Origin: Micromonospora carbonacea | Lineage (GTDB): Bacteria; Actinomycetota; Actinomycetes; Mycobacteriales; Micromonosporaceae | Length of the DNA stretch: 64,000 nucleotides | Direction of reading: 5' to 3' | NCBI RefSeq assembly: GCF_014205165.1 | Contig: NZ_JACHMZ010000001.1 | Location: forward strand, 5,748,501 to 5,812,500 | Shown: positions 44,201 to 51,923 of the stretch, piece by piece | How positions within the stretch are numbered: position 1 is the first letter of the stretch | Layout of the letters: each line of letters opens with the position of its first letter | Translations under genes and position numbers: made by a program | The notes under the pieces: model-generated | What the model was told of the DNA's origin: nothing | Databases searched by the model: none | The model's input: only the letters and a program-made list of their open reading frames with translations

Positions 44201-44448
44201 TCCGCGACCGCCCCGACCCCGCCGTATCCGCTGCGGACCTCCCCGGCGGCGGCGACCGCGTCGGCGCGCGGGCCGGCCAGGGCGTCGGCCACGGCGTACC
44301 ACTGGTCGGCGAGGTCCCAGACCGCCTTCTCGTCGCCCTCCGGCCACTCCACCCCGATCACCCAGTCGAGCGCCTCGTAGACCCAGCCGGGCAGCTCCCA
44401 GGGCGAGTAGTCCAGCGGGTGCGGGATCGGGCTCGGCAGCAGGGTCAC
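41170..44448 (-). CDS. CpnT-like polymorphic toxin with papain-fold domain
   Basis: 1,092 aa from GTG/ATG at 44448. Residues 1-110 are a WXG100/PPE-like helical domain of CpnT type (VIGVEWPEGDEKAVWDLADQ). Hydrophobic helices at about 128-170 follow, then a long Pro/Ala/Thr linker at about 330-600 and a charged coiled region at 600-700. Residues about 775-905 form a papain-like toxin domain (Tox-PL): RGINCLDCTLSLYETW with the catalytic Cys, GGGSHAWVALNQ with the His and LYLDPQSG with the Asp. It is probably exported by the type VII system with the two small proteins upstream. The last 120 residues are a polar linker toward a further domain now in other frames. Confidence 0.8.
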   Translation of the reverse strand: MTLLPSPIPHPLDYSPWELPGWVYEALDWVIGVEWPEGDEKAVWDLADQWYAVADALAGPRADAVAAAGEVRSGYGGVGAVAEAFDAAWRRVAEGDEAPLPVLLAVSGDLGRLVEGCGCDIEGAKLEVWIELGILVVELLSLAVAAVLTAGAASPAAGAAIAASRFVVQQIFKKLLAQLARKTLKQGLKEAGERAAKRVAEGGMRGLARKAARGGLEEAAEESGITLATQAYQNSTGRRHGLDVTDAGMSALGGLAGGAAAPLAGLGRHATGRAARVGEHFGREMTGEVIADLAANVATGQGLVSLEDAARAAASGATGSTTAQTDTALHHRLDGRMAALAGASFAPTDLGGPAPAPTDATPVPTPTDGTPGAGPERPTVPLPRDGAGTGPVAPTLGVAGPDLGPAEAAGDALRTHQPAAPPATPESPPGDAHSAGPAGGAHPGHGSTALAGAPTEPAAQSPGAPGATDGPVAPRATAAPTLSSVAPVEPGQLDTRGAGPPPPSVATAPGVAAATAPVASVAATVTDGGAPGGPAPHLPAPASGTVALPPVASAAPPAAGAGAVGVARPPAPGHDGPFPPPPPRFPLLHSLDPRSPSADHPVPPPRRSPEWQARRRAEREAYDRRRYQARFHQQRALHEDNRRYDDSQELRSRYEFFQRRASEYAAYALSLKHRGQDYLATSWHRMAVADERAAHESRELAEAVLAGTVTPQFVEVSDPLDFYSINTDDPSLVVGEVDTGGPSALTGDDHPPPIDRSRRYGQWGGLRPPLALHQSDLERAMPRDAGGQVLRTADPRRGGWFRLANDGGPAADPTRGINCLDCTLSLYETWMHGRPRVSAPRTFDAYAAGDISRPLGGELGGPGRVEDATGGRFQQLVDPDDGTPEDDRWSVVNRGFGSIERQLRAGGHGSYAFLITTYEGGGSHAWVALNQDGGVLYLDPQSGIVSDMPIYLHSGLRAPHNVTGIDALVLGADGRPMPFAGAGPGQFSQRAEVTEQWQRSQPEDRSREWQPGPDDPTDDELYVNRMHLLESPGSADPVLAQGDGTDSPDDNPPRGSIESNLAGDQVRRTREEARTVLRSRGDLSAEGRDGQL

Positions 44449-44463
44449 GGGGGCCTCGGGTCG

Positions 44464-44808
44464 TCAGCGCCCGGCGGGCCGCTGGTCGGAGATCCGGTCG
44501 AGCCGGCCGGCGTTGTGCGCGTCCGTGCGCACGGAATTGTCCACCGACCGCACGACGTCCTCGCCGAGGTGTTCCAGCGCCCGCCCGAGGCCCGTCCAGG
44601 CCCGCAGCAGCGTCTCCTCGAACCCCCGGTACTGCTTCTCGAACGCCGCGCCGATGTCGTCCCGCCCCCAGGGGCGGGCGGCGCTGGCGGCCGCGAGCTG
44701 GCCCCCCGCCCGGGCCCGCCGGTCGGTGACGGCCTCGCCGGCCGAGGCCAGGTCGGCCCCGCCGCGCCGCGCGCGGCCCGGATCCAACCAGAGCTGCCCG
44801 TCGGTCAC
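44464..44808 (-). CDS. WXG100-like small secreted helper
   Basis: 114 aa, overlapping the YbaB-like gene by 4 bases. Helical hairpin with [17 protein letters not shown] at the turn, a WG in place of WXG, and [20 protein letters not shown] helix. This matches ESX-type helper proteins encoded beside CpnT-like toxins. Probably a chaperone or co-substrate for type VII export of the large toxin that starts 15 bases downstream. Confidence 0.7.
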   Translation of the reverse strand: MTDGQLWLDPGRARRGGADLASAGEAVTDRRARAGGQLAAASAARPWGRDDIGAAFEKQYRGFEETLLRAWTGLGRALEHLGEDVVRSVDNSVRTDAHNAGRLDRISDQRPAGR

Positions 44809-45245
44809 GTCGCCCGCTCCCCGCCCCGCATGACGGCGTCGGCCCGGCCCAGCAGGGTGTCGAAGTCACCGGTGCGGAGGAACTCCATGGCCCCCGACCC
44901 GGCCGGCAGGTAGCCCGCCACGAGCTCCTGGGTGGCGGCGACCGCGGCGGCGGTGGCACGGTGCACCGTCGAGGTGATCTTGCGGCTCAGGGCCCCGGCG
45001 TCGCGGGCCTGGAGGGCGGCGGGGGTGAGCTCCACCGAGACGACGTCGCCCCGGGCGCCGGCCACCACCGTCACCTGGCCGTCGTCGGAACGCGCGGTGA
45101 CCCGCAGCTCCGCGAGCCGGGACCGCAGCTCGTCCAGACCGGACCGGAGCTGGCGGTATTGCCCGTGCACCTCGTCGAACCGGGCTCGCAGCGCCCGGTT
45201 GGCCTCCCGGTCCACGCTCTCGGCCAACGTCGACCTCCCCGTCAC
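44805..45245 (-). CDS. YbaB/EbfC-family protein
   Basis: 146 aa if GTG 45245 is used; TTG 45227, with GGGGAGG 6 bases upstream, is at least as likely and gives 140 aa. The N-terminal coiled helix ([20 protein letters not shown]) is followed by [18 protein letters not shown], the YbaB central strands, and a C-terminal helix. Such proteins regularly head toxin operons with WXG100 genes in actinomycetes. The role there is unknown, perhaps as a type VII accessory rather than a DNA-binding protein. Confidence 0.75.
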   Translation of the reverse strand: MTGRSTLAESVDREANRALRARFDEVHGQYRQLRSGLDELRSRLAELRVTARSDDGQVTVVAGARGDVVSVELTPAALQARDAGALSRKITSTVHRATAAAVAATQELVAGYLPAGSGAMEFLRTGDFDTLLGRADAVMRGGERAT

Positions 45246-45307
45246 CCTCGGTACGGCAGACCATACCGGGCGCCACGGATTCCGTGGGGTCCGGTAACTT
45301 CGGGTGG

Positions 45308-46537
45308 GTGATCGACCGTCAGCAGGCCGAACAGCTCGCCACCGTCTGGGCCCACCGGGACTCCCAGCGACTCGGGCACGAGTGCGCCCCGCTGGTCGAG
45401 GAGTTCGACCTCGGCTACCTGATCACGTCGACGGTGACCCCGTCCGCCGCGGTTCTCCCGGGCGACCTGCCGACCACCGTGGTGGACAAGGAGACCGGCG
45501 AGGTCTCGACGTGGCCGCGCCTGCCGTTCCCCGCCGTGCGGGAGATGTACCGGCGCAGCCGGCCGGCGCAGCCCGCGCCGCGCACCGTCGACCCGGCGAG
45601 CCAGTTGCTCCGTGAGATCCGCCGCCTGCCGACCCCGGGCACGGCCGCGCACCTGAGCGTGGGCGGCCGACTGCACCGCGCGGGGGGAGCCAAGGGCGAG
45701 GCGGTGCTGCGGCACCACCGGCTCGTCCGGGACTATCTCGACGCGCAGCCGCCCGGCCACCTGGTCCGGGGGGTGGACCGGCACGCCGAGCTGATCGTCG
45801 TGTCGGACGCCCTGCACGAGCACGATCACGAGCGCGCCGCCGCGGGGCAGGCCCCGGCGACCCTCGACGAGGCGCGGGTCCTCTTCGCGGGCAGCCTCTT
45901 CGAGCTGTACTGGGTGCGCGAGCCGGGCGACCCGGCGGGCGGGCCGGGCGACCGCCCCTGCGACTCGTGCCTCCGCTTCCTGGTGCACATGAACGTGCTC
46001 CCCTGGTCCGACCTGGGGTTCCGGCAGCCCCGGGTGCCGGAACCGGCCCCGGTGCCCGAGCCGGGCCGCTTCCCCGACGAGGTGGCCCACGCCCTCGTCG
46101 CCGCAGGCTGGGCCCCGCACGTCGGGGACGAGATCATGGCCGCCGCCGCCGTGCGGGACGTCACGGCCGTCGCCGGAGCCAACCACACCCATGTCGCGTT
46201 CCCCGCGGCGGTGGAGGCCATCACCCGGTTCCCCGGCCTGATCGGGTCCCGCCGCGGCCCCGGCCAGCAGGTGTGGATCTCGCGGTTCGACGTCATGCCG
46301 CACCTGGTCGCCCACAACGCCGACACGCTCGCGGACTTCGCCGCCGTGCTCGGCGTCCGGCTGTTCCCCCTCGGCACGGAGAATCAGGAGAGCATCATCG
46401 CCGTCGACGAGCGGGGCAGGGTCTTCGCGCTGGACCAGGCCGGCGAGTGGTTCCTCGGCGACGACGTCGACGCCGCCCTGACCACCCTGCTGCTCGGCCG
46501 GGCCCCCGCCCGCGTCCGCGACGACGGCACCTGGTGA
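45308..46537 (+). CDS. SUKH-3 domain immunity protein, two-domain
   Basis: 409 aa from GTG 45308; TAACTT ends 7 bases before it, so the gene is probably leaderless. Residues 1-100 resemble the YrhB-like immunity type (QQAEQLATVWAHR, EEFDLGYLITSTV). The middle contains CDSCLRFLVHMNVLPWSD, a deaminase-immunity-like segment. Residues about 260-400 are SUKH-3 (FPDEVAHALVAAGWAPH, NADTLADFAAVLGVRLFPLG, AVDERGRVFALDQAGEWFLG). It is divergent from the toxin operon with only 62 bases between. It may protect against several toxins. Confidence 0.75.
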   Translation: MIDRQQAEQLATVWAHRDSQRLGHECAPLVEEFDLGYLITSTVTPSAAVLPGDLPTTVVDKETGEVSTWPRLPFPAVREMYRRSRPAQPAPRTVDPASQLLREIRRLPTPGTAAHLSVGGRLHRAGGAKGEAVLRHHRLVRDYLDAQPPGHLVRGVDRHAELIVVSDALHEHDHERAAAGQAPATLDEARVLFAGSLFELYWVREPGDPAGGPGDRPCDSCLRFLVHMNVLPWSDLGFRQPRVPEPAPVPEPGRFPDEVAHALVAAGWAPHVGDEIMAAAAVRDVTAVAGANHTHVAFPAAVEAITRFPGLIGSRRGPGQQVWISRFDVMPHLVAHNADTLADFAAVLGVRLFPLGTENQESIIAVDERGRVFALDQAGEWFLGDDVDAALTTLLLGRAPARVRDDGTW

Positions 46538-46568
46538 CGCCGCCGCCGGACACGACGTCCGGGAGAAG

Positions 46569-48008
46569 CTACAACTGCACCCCGGTGAGGACCAGGACCC
46601 GCGCCTCGGTGTAGTCGTCCATGGCGCTGCGCAGGCCCTCCCGCCCGACGCCGCTGCCCTTCACGCCCCCGTACGGCATCTGGTCGGCCCGGTACGACGG
46701 CACGTCCCCGACGATCACCCCGCCGACGTCGAGGACCCGGTGGGCGGCGAAGGCGACGTCGAGCCGGTGGGTGAACACGCCGGCCTGCAACCCGTACGCG
46801 GAGTCGTTGACGGCGGCGAACGCGGCCGCGTCGTTCTCGACCCGGGCGACCACGAGCACCGGCCCGAAGACCTCCTCGGCGCACACCTTCGCGTCGGCCG
46901 GCACGCCGGACAGCACGGTCGGCGGGTAGGTGGCCCCCTCGCGCCGCCCGCCCACCTCGATGGTCGCCCCGGCCACCACGGCCTCGTCGACCCACGCCTC
47001 GACCCGCTGCGCGGCCCCCTCCGACACCAGGGGGCCGACGTCGGTCAGCGGGTCGGCCGGGTCTCCGGTGCGCAGCGCCTCCACGGCGGCGACCAGCCTC
47101 GGCAGGAAGGCGTCGTAGAGCCACTCGTGCACGTACACCCGCTGCACGGCGATGCACGACTGCCCGGCCTGGTAGTTGGAGAAGGTGGCGATCCGCTGCG
47201 CGGCGAAGGTGAGGTCCTCGTCGGTGTTCCAGTCCTCGCAGATCACCGCCGCCGCGTTGCCGCCCAGCTCCAGGGTGACGTGCTTGTCGGGCACGGCCCG
47301 GCGGATCGCCGCGCCGACCGGCCCGGAGCCGGTGAACGACACCACCGGCAGCCGGGGGTCGGCGACCAGCTCGGCGGCCCGCTCGTTGGGCAGCGGCAGC
47401 ACCGAGAACATGCCCGCGGGCAGCTCGGTCTCGGCGAGGAGCTCGCCGAGCAGCAGCGCCGACAGCGGGGTGGCCGGGGCCGGCTTCACGACGATCGGCG
47501 CGCCGACGGCGATGGCCGGGGCGACCTTGTGCGCGACCAGGTTGAGCGGAAAGTTGAACGGGGCGATCCCCAGCACGGGGCCCTTCGGCGCCCGCCGGAC
47601 CAGCGCGATCCGCCCGGTGGCGGCCGGGTCGGTGTCGAGGCGTTGCAGCTCGCCGGAGCAGCGGCGGGCCTCCTCGGCCGCCCAGCGGAACGTCGACACC
47701 GCCCGCCCCACCTCGGCCTTCGCCCACTTGACCGGCTTGCCGTTCTCGGCGGTGATCAGGTCGGCGACCTCGTCGGCCCGTTCGGCGAGCCGCCGCGAGA
47801 CGTGGTCCAGGGCCGCCGCGCGGGCGTGCGCGGGCAGGGCCGCGGCCTGCGCCGCCACTGCGGCCGCCGCGGCGACGGCGGCCTCGACCTGGTCGGGCGT
47901 GGCGAGCGTGGTACGCCCCACCGGGCGACCGTCGTAGGGGTGGGTGACGGTCAGCTCGCCCTCGCCGTGTGCGGGGCGGCCGGCGACGAAGAAGGCTCTC
48001 GGCTCCAC
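46569..48008 (-). CDS. Aldehyde dehydrogenase (NAD(P)-dependent)
   Basis: 479 aa from GTG 48008. Catalytic Cys in NYQAGQSCIAVQRV, Glu in VTLELGGNAA, cofactor GSGPVGAAIRRAV, and PFNFPLNLVAHK for the NAD fold. The closest types are succinate-semialdehyde/phenylacetaldehyde-like dehydrogenases. It is divergent from the GABA-forming operon at 48.2 kb and shares a 162-bp promoter region with it, so it could oxidise succinate semialdehyde produced by the transaminase. The specific substrate is inferred. Confidence 0.9.
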   Translation of the reverse strand: MEPRAFFVAGRPAHGEGELTVTHPYDGRPVGRTTLATPDQVEAAVAAAAAVAAQAAALPAHARAAALDHVSRRLAERADEVADLITAENGKPVKWAKAEVGRAVSTFRWAAEEARRCSGELQRLDTDPAATGRIALVRRAPKGPVLGIAPFNFPLNLVAHKVAPAIAVGAPIVVKPAPATPLSALLLGELLAETELPAGMFSVLPLPNERAAELVADPRLPVVSFTGSGPVGAAIRRAVPDKHVTLELGGNAAAVICEDWNTDEDLTFAAQRIATFSNYQAGQSCIAVQRVYVHEWLYDAFLPRLVAAVEALRTGDPADPLTDVGPLVSEGAAQRVEAWVDEAVVAGATIEVGGRREGATYPPTVLSGVPADAKVCAEEVFGPVLVVARVENDAAAFAAVNDSAYGLQAGVFTHRLDVAFAAHRVLDVGGVIVGDVPSYRADQMPYGGVKGSGVGREGLRSAMDDYTEARVLVLTGVQL

Positions 48009-48048
48009 ACCTCGGCAGCGTAGCCGAGCCTCCGCCGCACGGTAACCA

Positions 48049-48130
48049 GCAATTCCCGCACGGAAACAGTCGCTCATGCCCTTGTCTGCCGCGAATTCAG
48101 TAGCGAAGATGGCAGTCAGATTCCGATAAC
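48049..48130. promoter_or_regulatory. Shared promoter region with ATTCCG-type sites
   Basis: The divergent promoter region contains GCAATTCCCGCACGGAAA (48049-48066) and ATTCCGATAAC (48120-48130). They resemble ATTCCGTTGC copies at 60879, 62620 and 62651 near other genes of the same pathway. They are possible sites for the Lrp-type regulator encoded at 61.0 kb. Confidence 0.4.
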
Positions 48131-48170
48131 CTCCGCTGTCCGCATCCCCGGCATCCCTCGGAGACACCTG

Positions 48171-49607
48171 ATGAGCGACCAGCAGCAGCTGCGCAACTTC
48201 GTCAACGGCGAGTACGTCGATCCTTCCGACGGCGGGTACGCCGACCTGGTCGACCCGTGCACCGGCGAGGTCTTCGCCCAGGCGCCGGTGTCCGGCGCGG
48301 CGGACGTGGACGCGGCGATGCGGGCGGCCTCCGCCGCGTTCGAGACGTGGCGGGACAGCACCCCCGGCGAGCGGCAGAAGGCGCTGCTGAAGCTCGCCGA
48401 CGCCGTGGAGGCGCGGGCGGCCGAGCTGGTCGACGCCGAGGTGCGCAACACGGGCAAGCCCCGCCAGCTCACCGCCGAGGAGGAGCTGCCGCCGGCCGTG
48501 GACCAGTTCCGGTTCTTCGCCGGGGCGGCCCGGCTGCTGGAGGGCCGGTCCGCCGGGGAGTACATGGCGGGCCACACCTCGTACGTGCGGCGGGAGCCGA
48601 TCGGCGTCTGCGCGCAGGTCACCCCGTGGAACTACCCGCTGATGATGGCGGTGTGGAAGATCGCCCCGGCCCTCGCCGCCGGCAACACGGTGGTGCTGAA
48701 GCCGTCGGACACCACGCCGGTGTCGACGCTGCTGCTGGCCGAGATCGCCGCCGAGTTCCTCCCGCCGGGCGTGTTCAACGTGGTCTGCGGCGACCGGGAC
48801 ACCGGTCGTACCCTCGTGTCGCACCCGACCCCGCAGCTGGTGTCGATCACGGGCTCGACCCGGGCGGGCATGGAGGTCGCCTCCGCCGCCGCGCCGGACC
48901 TGAAGCGGACCCACCTGGAGCTGGGCGGCAAGGCCCCGGTGGTGATCTTCGACGACGCGGACGTGGCGGCGGCGGCCGAGGCGATCGCCGTGGGCGGCTA
49001 CTTCAACGCGGGCCAGGACTGCACGGCGGCGACGCGGGTGCTGGCCGGTCCGGGCATCCACGACGACTTCGTGGCGGCGCTCGCCGAGCAGGCCCGCAAC
49101 ACGCGCACCGGCGCGCCGGACGACGCCGACGTGCTCTACGGCCCGCTGAACAACGCCAACCAGCTCGCCCGGGTCAGCGGCTTCGTCGACCGGCTGCCCG
49201 ACCACGCGAGCGTGCAGACCGGCGGGTCGCGGGTCGGCGAGCGCGGCTTCTTCTACTCCCCCACCGTCGTCTCCGGGGTCCGGCAGGCCGACGAGATCAT
49301 CCAGCAGGAGGTGTTCGGGCCGGTCATCACCGTGCAGCGCTTCTCCGCCGAGGACGAGGCGGTGCGCTGGGCCAACGGCGTCGACTACGGCCTGTCGGCG
49401 TCGGTGTGGACGCGCGACCACGGCCGGGCGATGCGGATGACCCGCCGGCTCGACTTCGGCTGCGTCTGGGTCAACACCCACATCCCGTTCGTCTCCGAGA
49501 TGCCGCACGGCGGGTTCAAGCACTCCGGGCACGGCAAGGACCTGTCGGTCTACAGCCTGGAGGACTACACCCGGATCAAGCACGTCATGCACAACATCGA
49601 GGGCTGA
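48171..49607 (+). CDS. Gamma-aminobutyraldehyde dehydrogenase
   Basis: 478 aa from ATG 48171 (GGAGACACCTG upstream). Catalytic Cys in [13 protein letters not shown], Glu in [14 protein letters not shown] region [13 protein letters not shown], and the [20 protein letters not shown] signature. [19 protein letters not shown] and the [20 protein letters not shown] block point to the PatD/betaine-aldehyde-like group that oxidises 4-aminobutanal to GABA in putrescine breakdown. The gene for GABA transaminase follows 3 bases later. Confidence 0.9.
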   Translation: MSDQQQLRNFVNGEYVDPSDGGYADLVDPCTGEVFAQAPVSGAADVDAAMRAASAAFETWRDSTPGERQKALLKLADAVEARAAELVDAEVRNTGKPRQLTAEEELPPAVDQFRFFAGAARLLEGRSAGEYMAGHTSYVRREPIGVCAQVTPWNYPLMMAVWKIAPALAAGNTVVLKPSDTTPVSTLLLAEIAAEFLPPGVFNVVCGDRDTGRTLVSHPTPQLVSITGSTRAGMEVASAAAPDLKRTHLELGGKAPVVIFDDADVAAAAEAIAVGGYFNAGQDCTAATRVLAGPGIHDDFVAALAEQARNTRTGAPDDADVLYGPLNNANQLARVSGFVDRLPDHASVQTGGSRVGERGFFYSPTVVSGVRQADEIIQQEVFGPVITVQRFSAEDEAVRWANGVDYGLSASVWTRDHGRAMRMTRRLDFGCVWVNTHIPFVSEMPHGGFKHSGHGKDLSVYSLEDYTRIKHVMHNIEG

Positions 49608-49610
49608 GCC

Positions 49611-50882
49611 TTGCCATCCTCGGAGGAGCTGCACAAGCGGCGGGGCGCGGCTGTGGCGCGGGGCGTCGGCAGCGTCATCGGCGCGTACGTGGACCGGGCC
49701 GGCGGCGGCACGATCACCGACGTCGACGGGCGGGAGTGGATCGACTTCGCCGCCGGCATCGCGGTCACCAACGTCGGCAACTCCGCGCCGCGCGTCGTGG
49801 CGGCGGTCCGCGAGCAGGTCGAGCGGTTCACCCACACCTGCTTCATGGTCGCGCCGTACGAGTCGTACGTGGCGGTGTGCGAGCAGCTCAACGCGCTCGC
49901 CCCGGGCGGCTTCGAGAAGCGCTCCGCGCTGTTCAACTCGGGCGCGGAGGCGGTGGAGAACGCCGTGAAGATCGCCCGGCACGCCACGGGGCGGCCGGCG
50001 GTGGTGGTGTTCGACCACGCGTACCACGGGCGGACCAACCTGACGATGGCGCTGACGGCGAAGAACATGCCGTACAAGCACCGGTTCGGGCCGTTCGCCG
50101 GCGAGGTCTACCGGGTGCCCATGTCCTACCCGCTGCGCGACGGGGGCCTGTCCGGGGCCGAGGCGGCGGCGCGGGCCATCGAGACGGTGGAGAAGCAGGT
50201 CGGCGCGGAGAACGTGGCGGCGCTGCTGATCGAGCCGATCCAGGGCGAGGGCGGTTTCGTCGTACCCGCGCAGGGGTTCCTGCCGGCGCTGCGCGAGTGG
50301 GCGACGGCGGCCGGGGTGGTCTTCGTCGCCGACGAGATCCAGACCGGCTTCTGCCGCACCGGCGACTGGTTCGCCTGCGACCACGAGGGCGTCGTGCCGG
50401 ACCTGGTGACCCTGGCCAAGGGCATCGCGGGCGGGCTGCCGCTGGCGGCCGTGACGGGCCGGGCCGAGCTGATGGACGCGGTGCACGTCGGCGGCCTCGG
50501 CGGCACGTACGGCGGCAACCCGGTCGCCTGCGCGGCGGCGCTCGCGTCGATCGAGACCATGCACGAGCTGGACCTGGCCGCCGCCGCCCGCCGGATCGGG
50601 GCGACGCTGGCCGACCGGCTGCGCGCCGTCGCCGCCCGCGACGCGCGGATCGCCGAGGTACGCGGCCGGGGCGCGATGCTCGCCGTGGAGCTGGTGCAGC
50701 CGGGCACCCTGGTCCCGGATCCGGCCGCCGCGGCGGCGGTGTCGGCGGCCTGCCACGCCGCCGGCCTGCTCACCCTGACCTGCGGCACGTACGGCAACGT
50801 GCTGCGCTTCCTGCCCCCGCTGGTCATCTCCGACGGCGAGCTGGCCCGGGGCCTGGACATCCTCGACGCCGCCTTCGGCTGA
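49611..50882 (+). CDS. gabT: 4-aminobutyrate aminotransferase
   Basis: 423 aa, read from TTG 49611, 3 bases after the preceding stop. Class III PLP fold: ALFNSGAEAVENAVKIARH, HAYHGRTNLTMALTAKNMPY, FVADEIQTGFCRTG and PLP lysine in VTLAKGIAGGLPLAA. The MPYKHRFGPFAGEVYRVP segment is typical of GabT. It converts GABA and 2-oxoglutarate to succinate semialdehyde and glutamate, the step after the dehydrogenase encoded just before. A hairpin terminator follows. Confidence 0.92.
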   Translation: MPSSEELHKRRGAAVARGVGSVIGAYVDRAGGGTITDVDGREWIDFAAGIAVTNVGNSAPRVVAAVREQVERFTHTCFMVAPYESYVAVCEQLNALAPGGFEKRSALFNSGAEAVENAVKIARHATGRPAVVVFDHAYHGRTNLTMALTAKNMPYKHRFGPFAGEVYRVPMSYPLRDGGLSGAEAAARAIETVEKQVGAENVAALLIEPIQGEGGFVVPAQGFLPALREWATAAGVVFVADEIQTGFCRTGDWFACDHEGVVPDLVTLAKGIAGGLPLAAVTGRAELMDAVHVGGLGGTYGGNPVACAAALASIETMHELDLAAAARRIGATLADRLRAVAARDARIAEVRGRGAMLAVELVQPGTLVPDPAAAAAVSAACHAAGLLTLTCGTYGNVLRFLPPLVISDGELARGLDILDAAFG

Positions 50883-50899
50883 GCCGGGTCCTGCGGAAC

Positions 50900-50928
50900 G
50901 GCCGGCGACCCGTCATCGGTCGCCGGCC
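50900..50928 (+). terminator. Hairpin after gabT
   Basis: GGCCGGCGACC and GGTCGCCGGCC form a perfect 11-bp stem with a 7-base loop, 17 bases after the stop. No T tract. Confidence 0.7.
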
Positions 50929-50995
50929 GCCCCGCCACCCGGCCTCAGGGCAGCACCTCTCCCAGCGCAGCACCTCTCTCCGCCCAGCGTCTCTC

Positions 50996-51697
50996 TCAGC
51001 GCAGGACCTCGACCACGTTGCGCCGCACGACGTTCTTGCCCGGCTCCCGCACCAGCTCCATCGCCGCCGCGTTGAGCAGCACACAACTGCCCGACGGCCC
51101 CACCACCGACACCGTCACCGCACGACCATTGTCCAGATTGGTCACCCGCAACCGCGTACCCACCGGAAAACGGTCACTCGTCGCCGCCGGCGCACCACCC
51201 TCCGCCGAGAACGTCACCGAACCCTGACAGGCGCTCTGCCTCGCGGGTGGTGCCGCCGTCGCCCCCGTGGGCTGGGCACCGGGCTGGGCGGGCCGCTCTC
51301 CGCCGGGCTGGGCCGGCACCCCGCCGGGCTGCGCGGGTGTGCCGCCGCCGTCGAGGCGCTCCACCACGTTGCGCCGCACGACGTTCTTGCCCGGCTCCCG
51401 CACCAGCTCCATCGCCGCCGCGTTGAGCAGCACACAACTGCCCGACGGCCCCACCACCGACACCGTCACCGCACGACCATTGTCCAGATTGGTCACCCGC
51501 AACCGCGTACCCACCGGAAAACGGTCACTCGTCGCCGCCGGCGCACCACCCTCCGCCGAGAACGTCACCGAACCCTGACACACGCTCTGCCGCGCCGGTG
51601 CCGTCTCGGCGAAGCCGAGCCCCGTCCCGACCGCCACCACCGCCGAGGCGACCACGGCCATCCCCGCCGCCAGGACATGCGTCCGCCGTACCCTCAC
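50996..51697 (-). CDS. Secreted protein with duplicated RlpA-like barrel domain
   Basis: 233 aa from GTG/ATG 51697. A signal peptide (HVLAAGMAVVASAVVAVGTG) is followed by two copies of a about 75-residue domain joined by a Gly/Pro/Ala linker. Each has FPVGTRLRVTNLDNGRAVTV, the RlpA/expansin double-psi barrel core, then VVGPSGSCVLLNAAAMELV. The usual catalytic Asp/His of lytic RlpA are not obvious (SCVLLN in place of DLS), so carbohydrate binding or a structural role is as likely as lysis. The two copies are identical in DNA over 218 bp, so the duplication is recent. Confidence 0.75.
   Translation of the reverse strand: MRVRRTHVLAAGMAVVASAVVAVGTGLGFAETAPARQSVCQGSVTFSAEGGAPAATSDRFPVGTRLRVTNLDNGRAVTVSVVGPSGSCVLLNAAAMELVREPGKNVVRRNVVERLDGGGTPAQPGGVPAQPGGERPAQPGAQPTGATAAPPARQSACQGSVTFSAEGGAPAATSDRFPVGTRLRVTNLDNGRAVTVSVVGPSGSCVLLNAAAMELVREPGKNVVRRNVVEVLR
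51012..51229. repeat. 218-bp direct repeat, copy 1
   Basis: Identical base for base to 51363-51580, offset 351 bp. It covers nearly all of the second barrel domain of the secreted protein. Confidence 0.95.
51363..51580. repeat. 218-bp direct repeat, copy 2
   Basis: Identical to 51012-51229; encodes the first barrel domain. The 133-bp sequence between the copies encodes the Pro/Gly linker. Confidence 0.95.
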
Positions 51698-51833
51698 GTG
51701 CCTCTCCCGTCGTCCGATGATCGCTACGCCGAGCGGTACGGCCTGGGAGCGCTGCCGGGTTCAGCCATCCGCCAGGAAGGTTTCCGATTCCGGAAACCCC
51801 CACCCCGCCCTGCCCTGCCCTGCCCTGCCCCCG

Positions 51834-51902
51834 CGATCTTGCACTTTCGGCCCTCATGATGCCCGAATAGTCGCTTTCGTCGGGGCCCAAGGTGCAAGAT
51901 CG
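51834..51902. repeat. 69-bp palindromic element (type A), left of DUF559 gene
   Basis: CGATCTTGCACTTTCGGCCC and GGGCCCAAGGTGCAAGATCG are inverted arms around 29 bases. An element of the same length and arms lies at 52919-52987, on the other side of the DUF559 gene. A TGCCC tandem run (51808-51831) precedes it. Confidence 0.8.
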
Positions 51903-51923
51903 CCGGAGCACTGCGACCGGCGG

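Noticed and set aside
43201..44913. Long plus-strand open frames opposite the CpnT-like toxin
   Set aside because: They are antisense to a protein with clear WXG100 and Tox-PL domains, and their composition is Arg/Gly/Ala-rich without motifs.
46569..50756. A 1,395-codon open frame on the minus strand
   Set aside because: Only its last third (46569-48008) is a real aldehyde dehydrogenase. The rest runs antisense to the aminobutyraldehyde dehydrogenase and GabT genes and is an effect of GC-rich codon bias.
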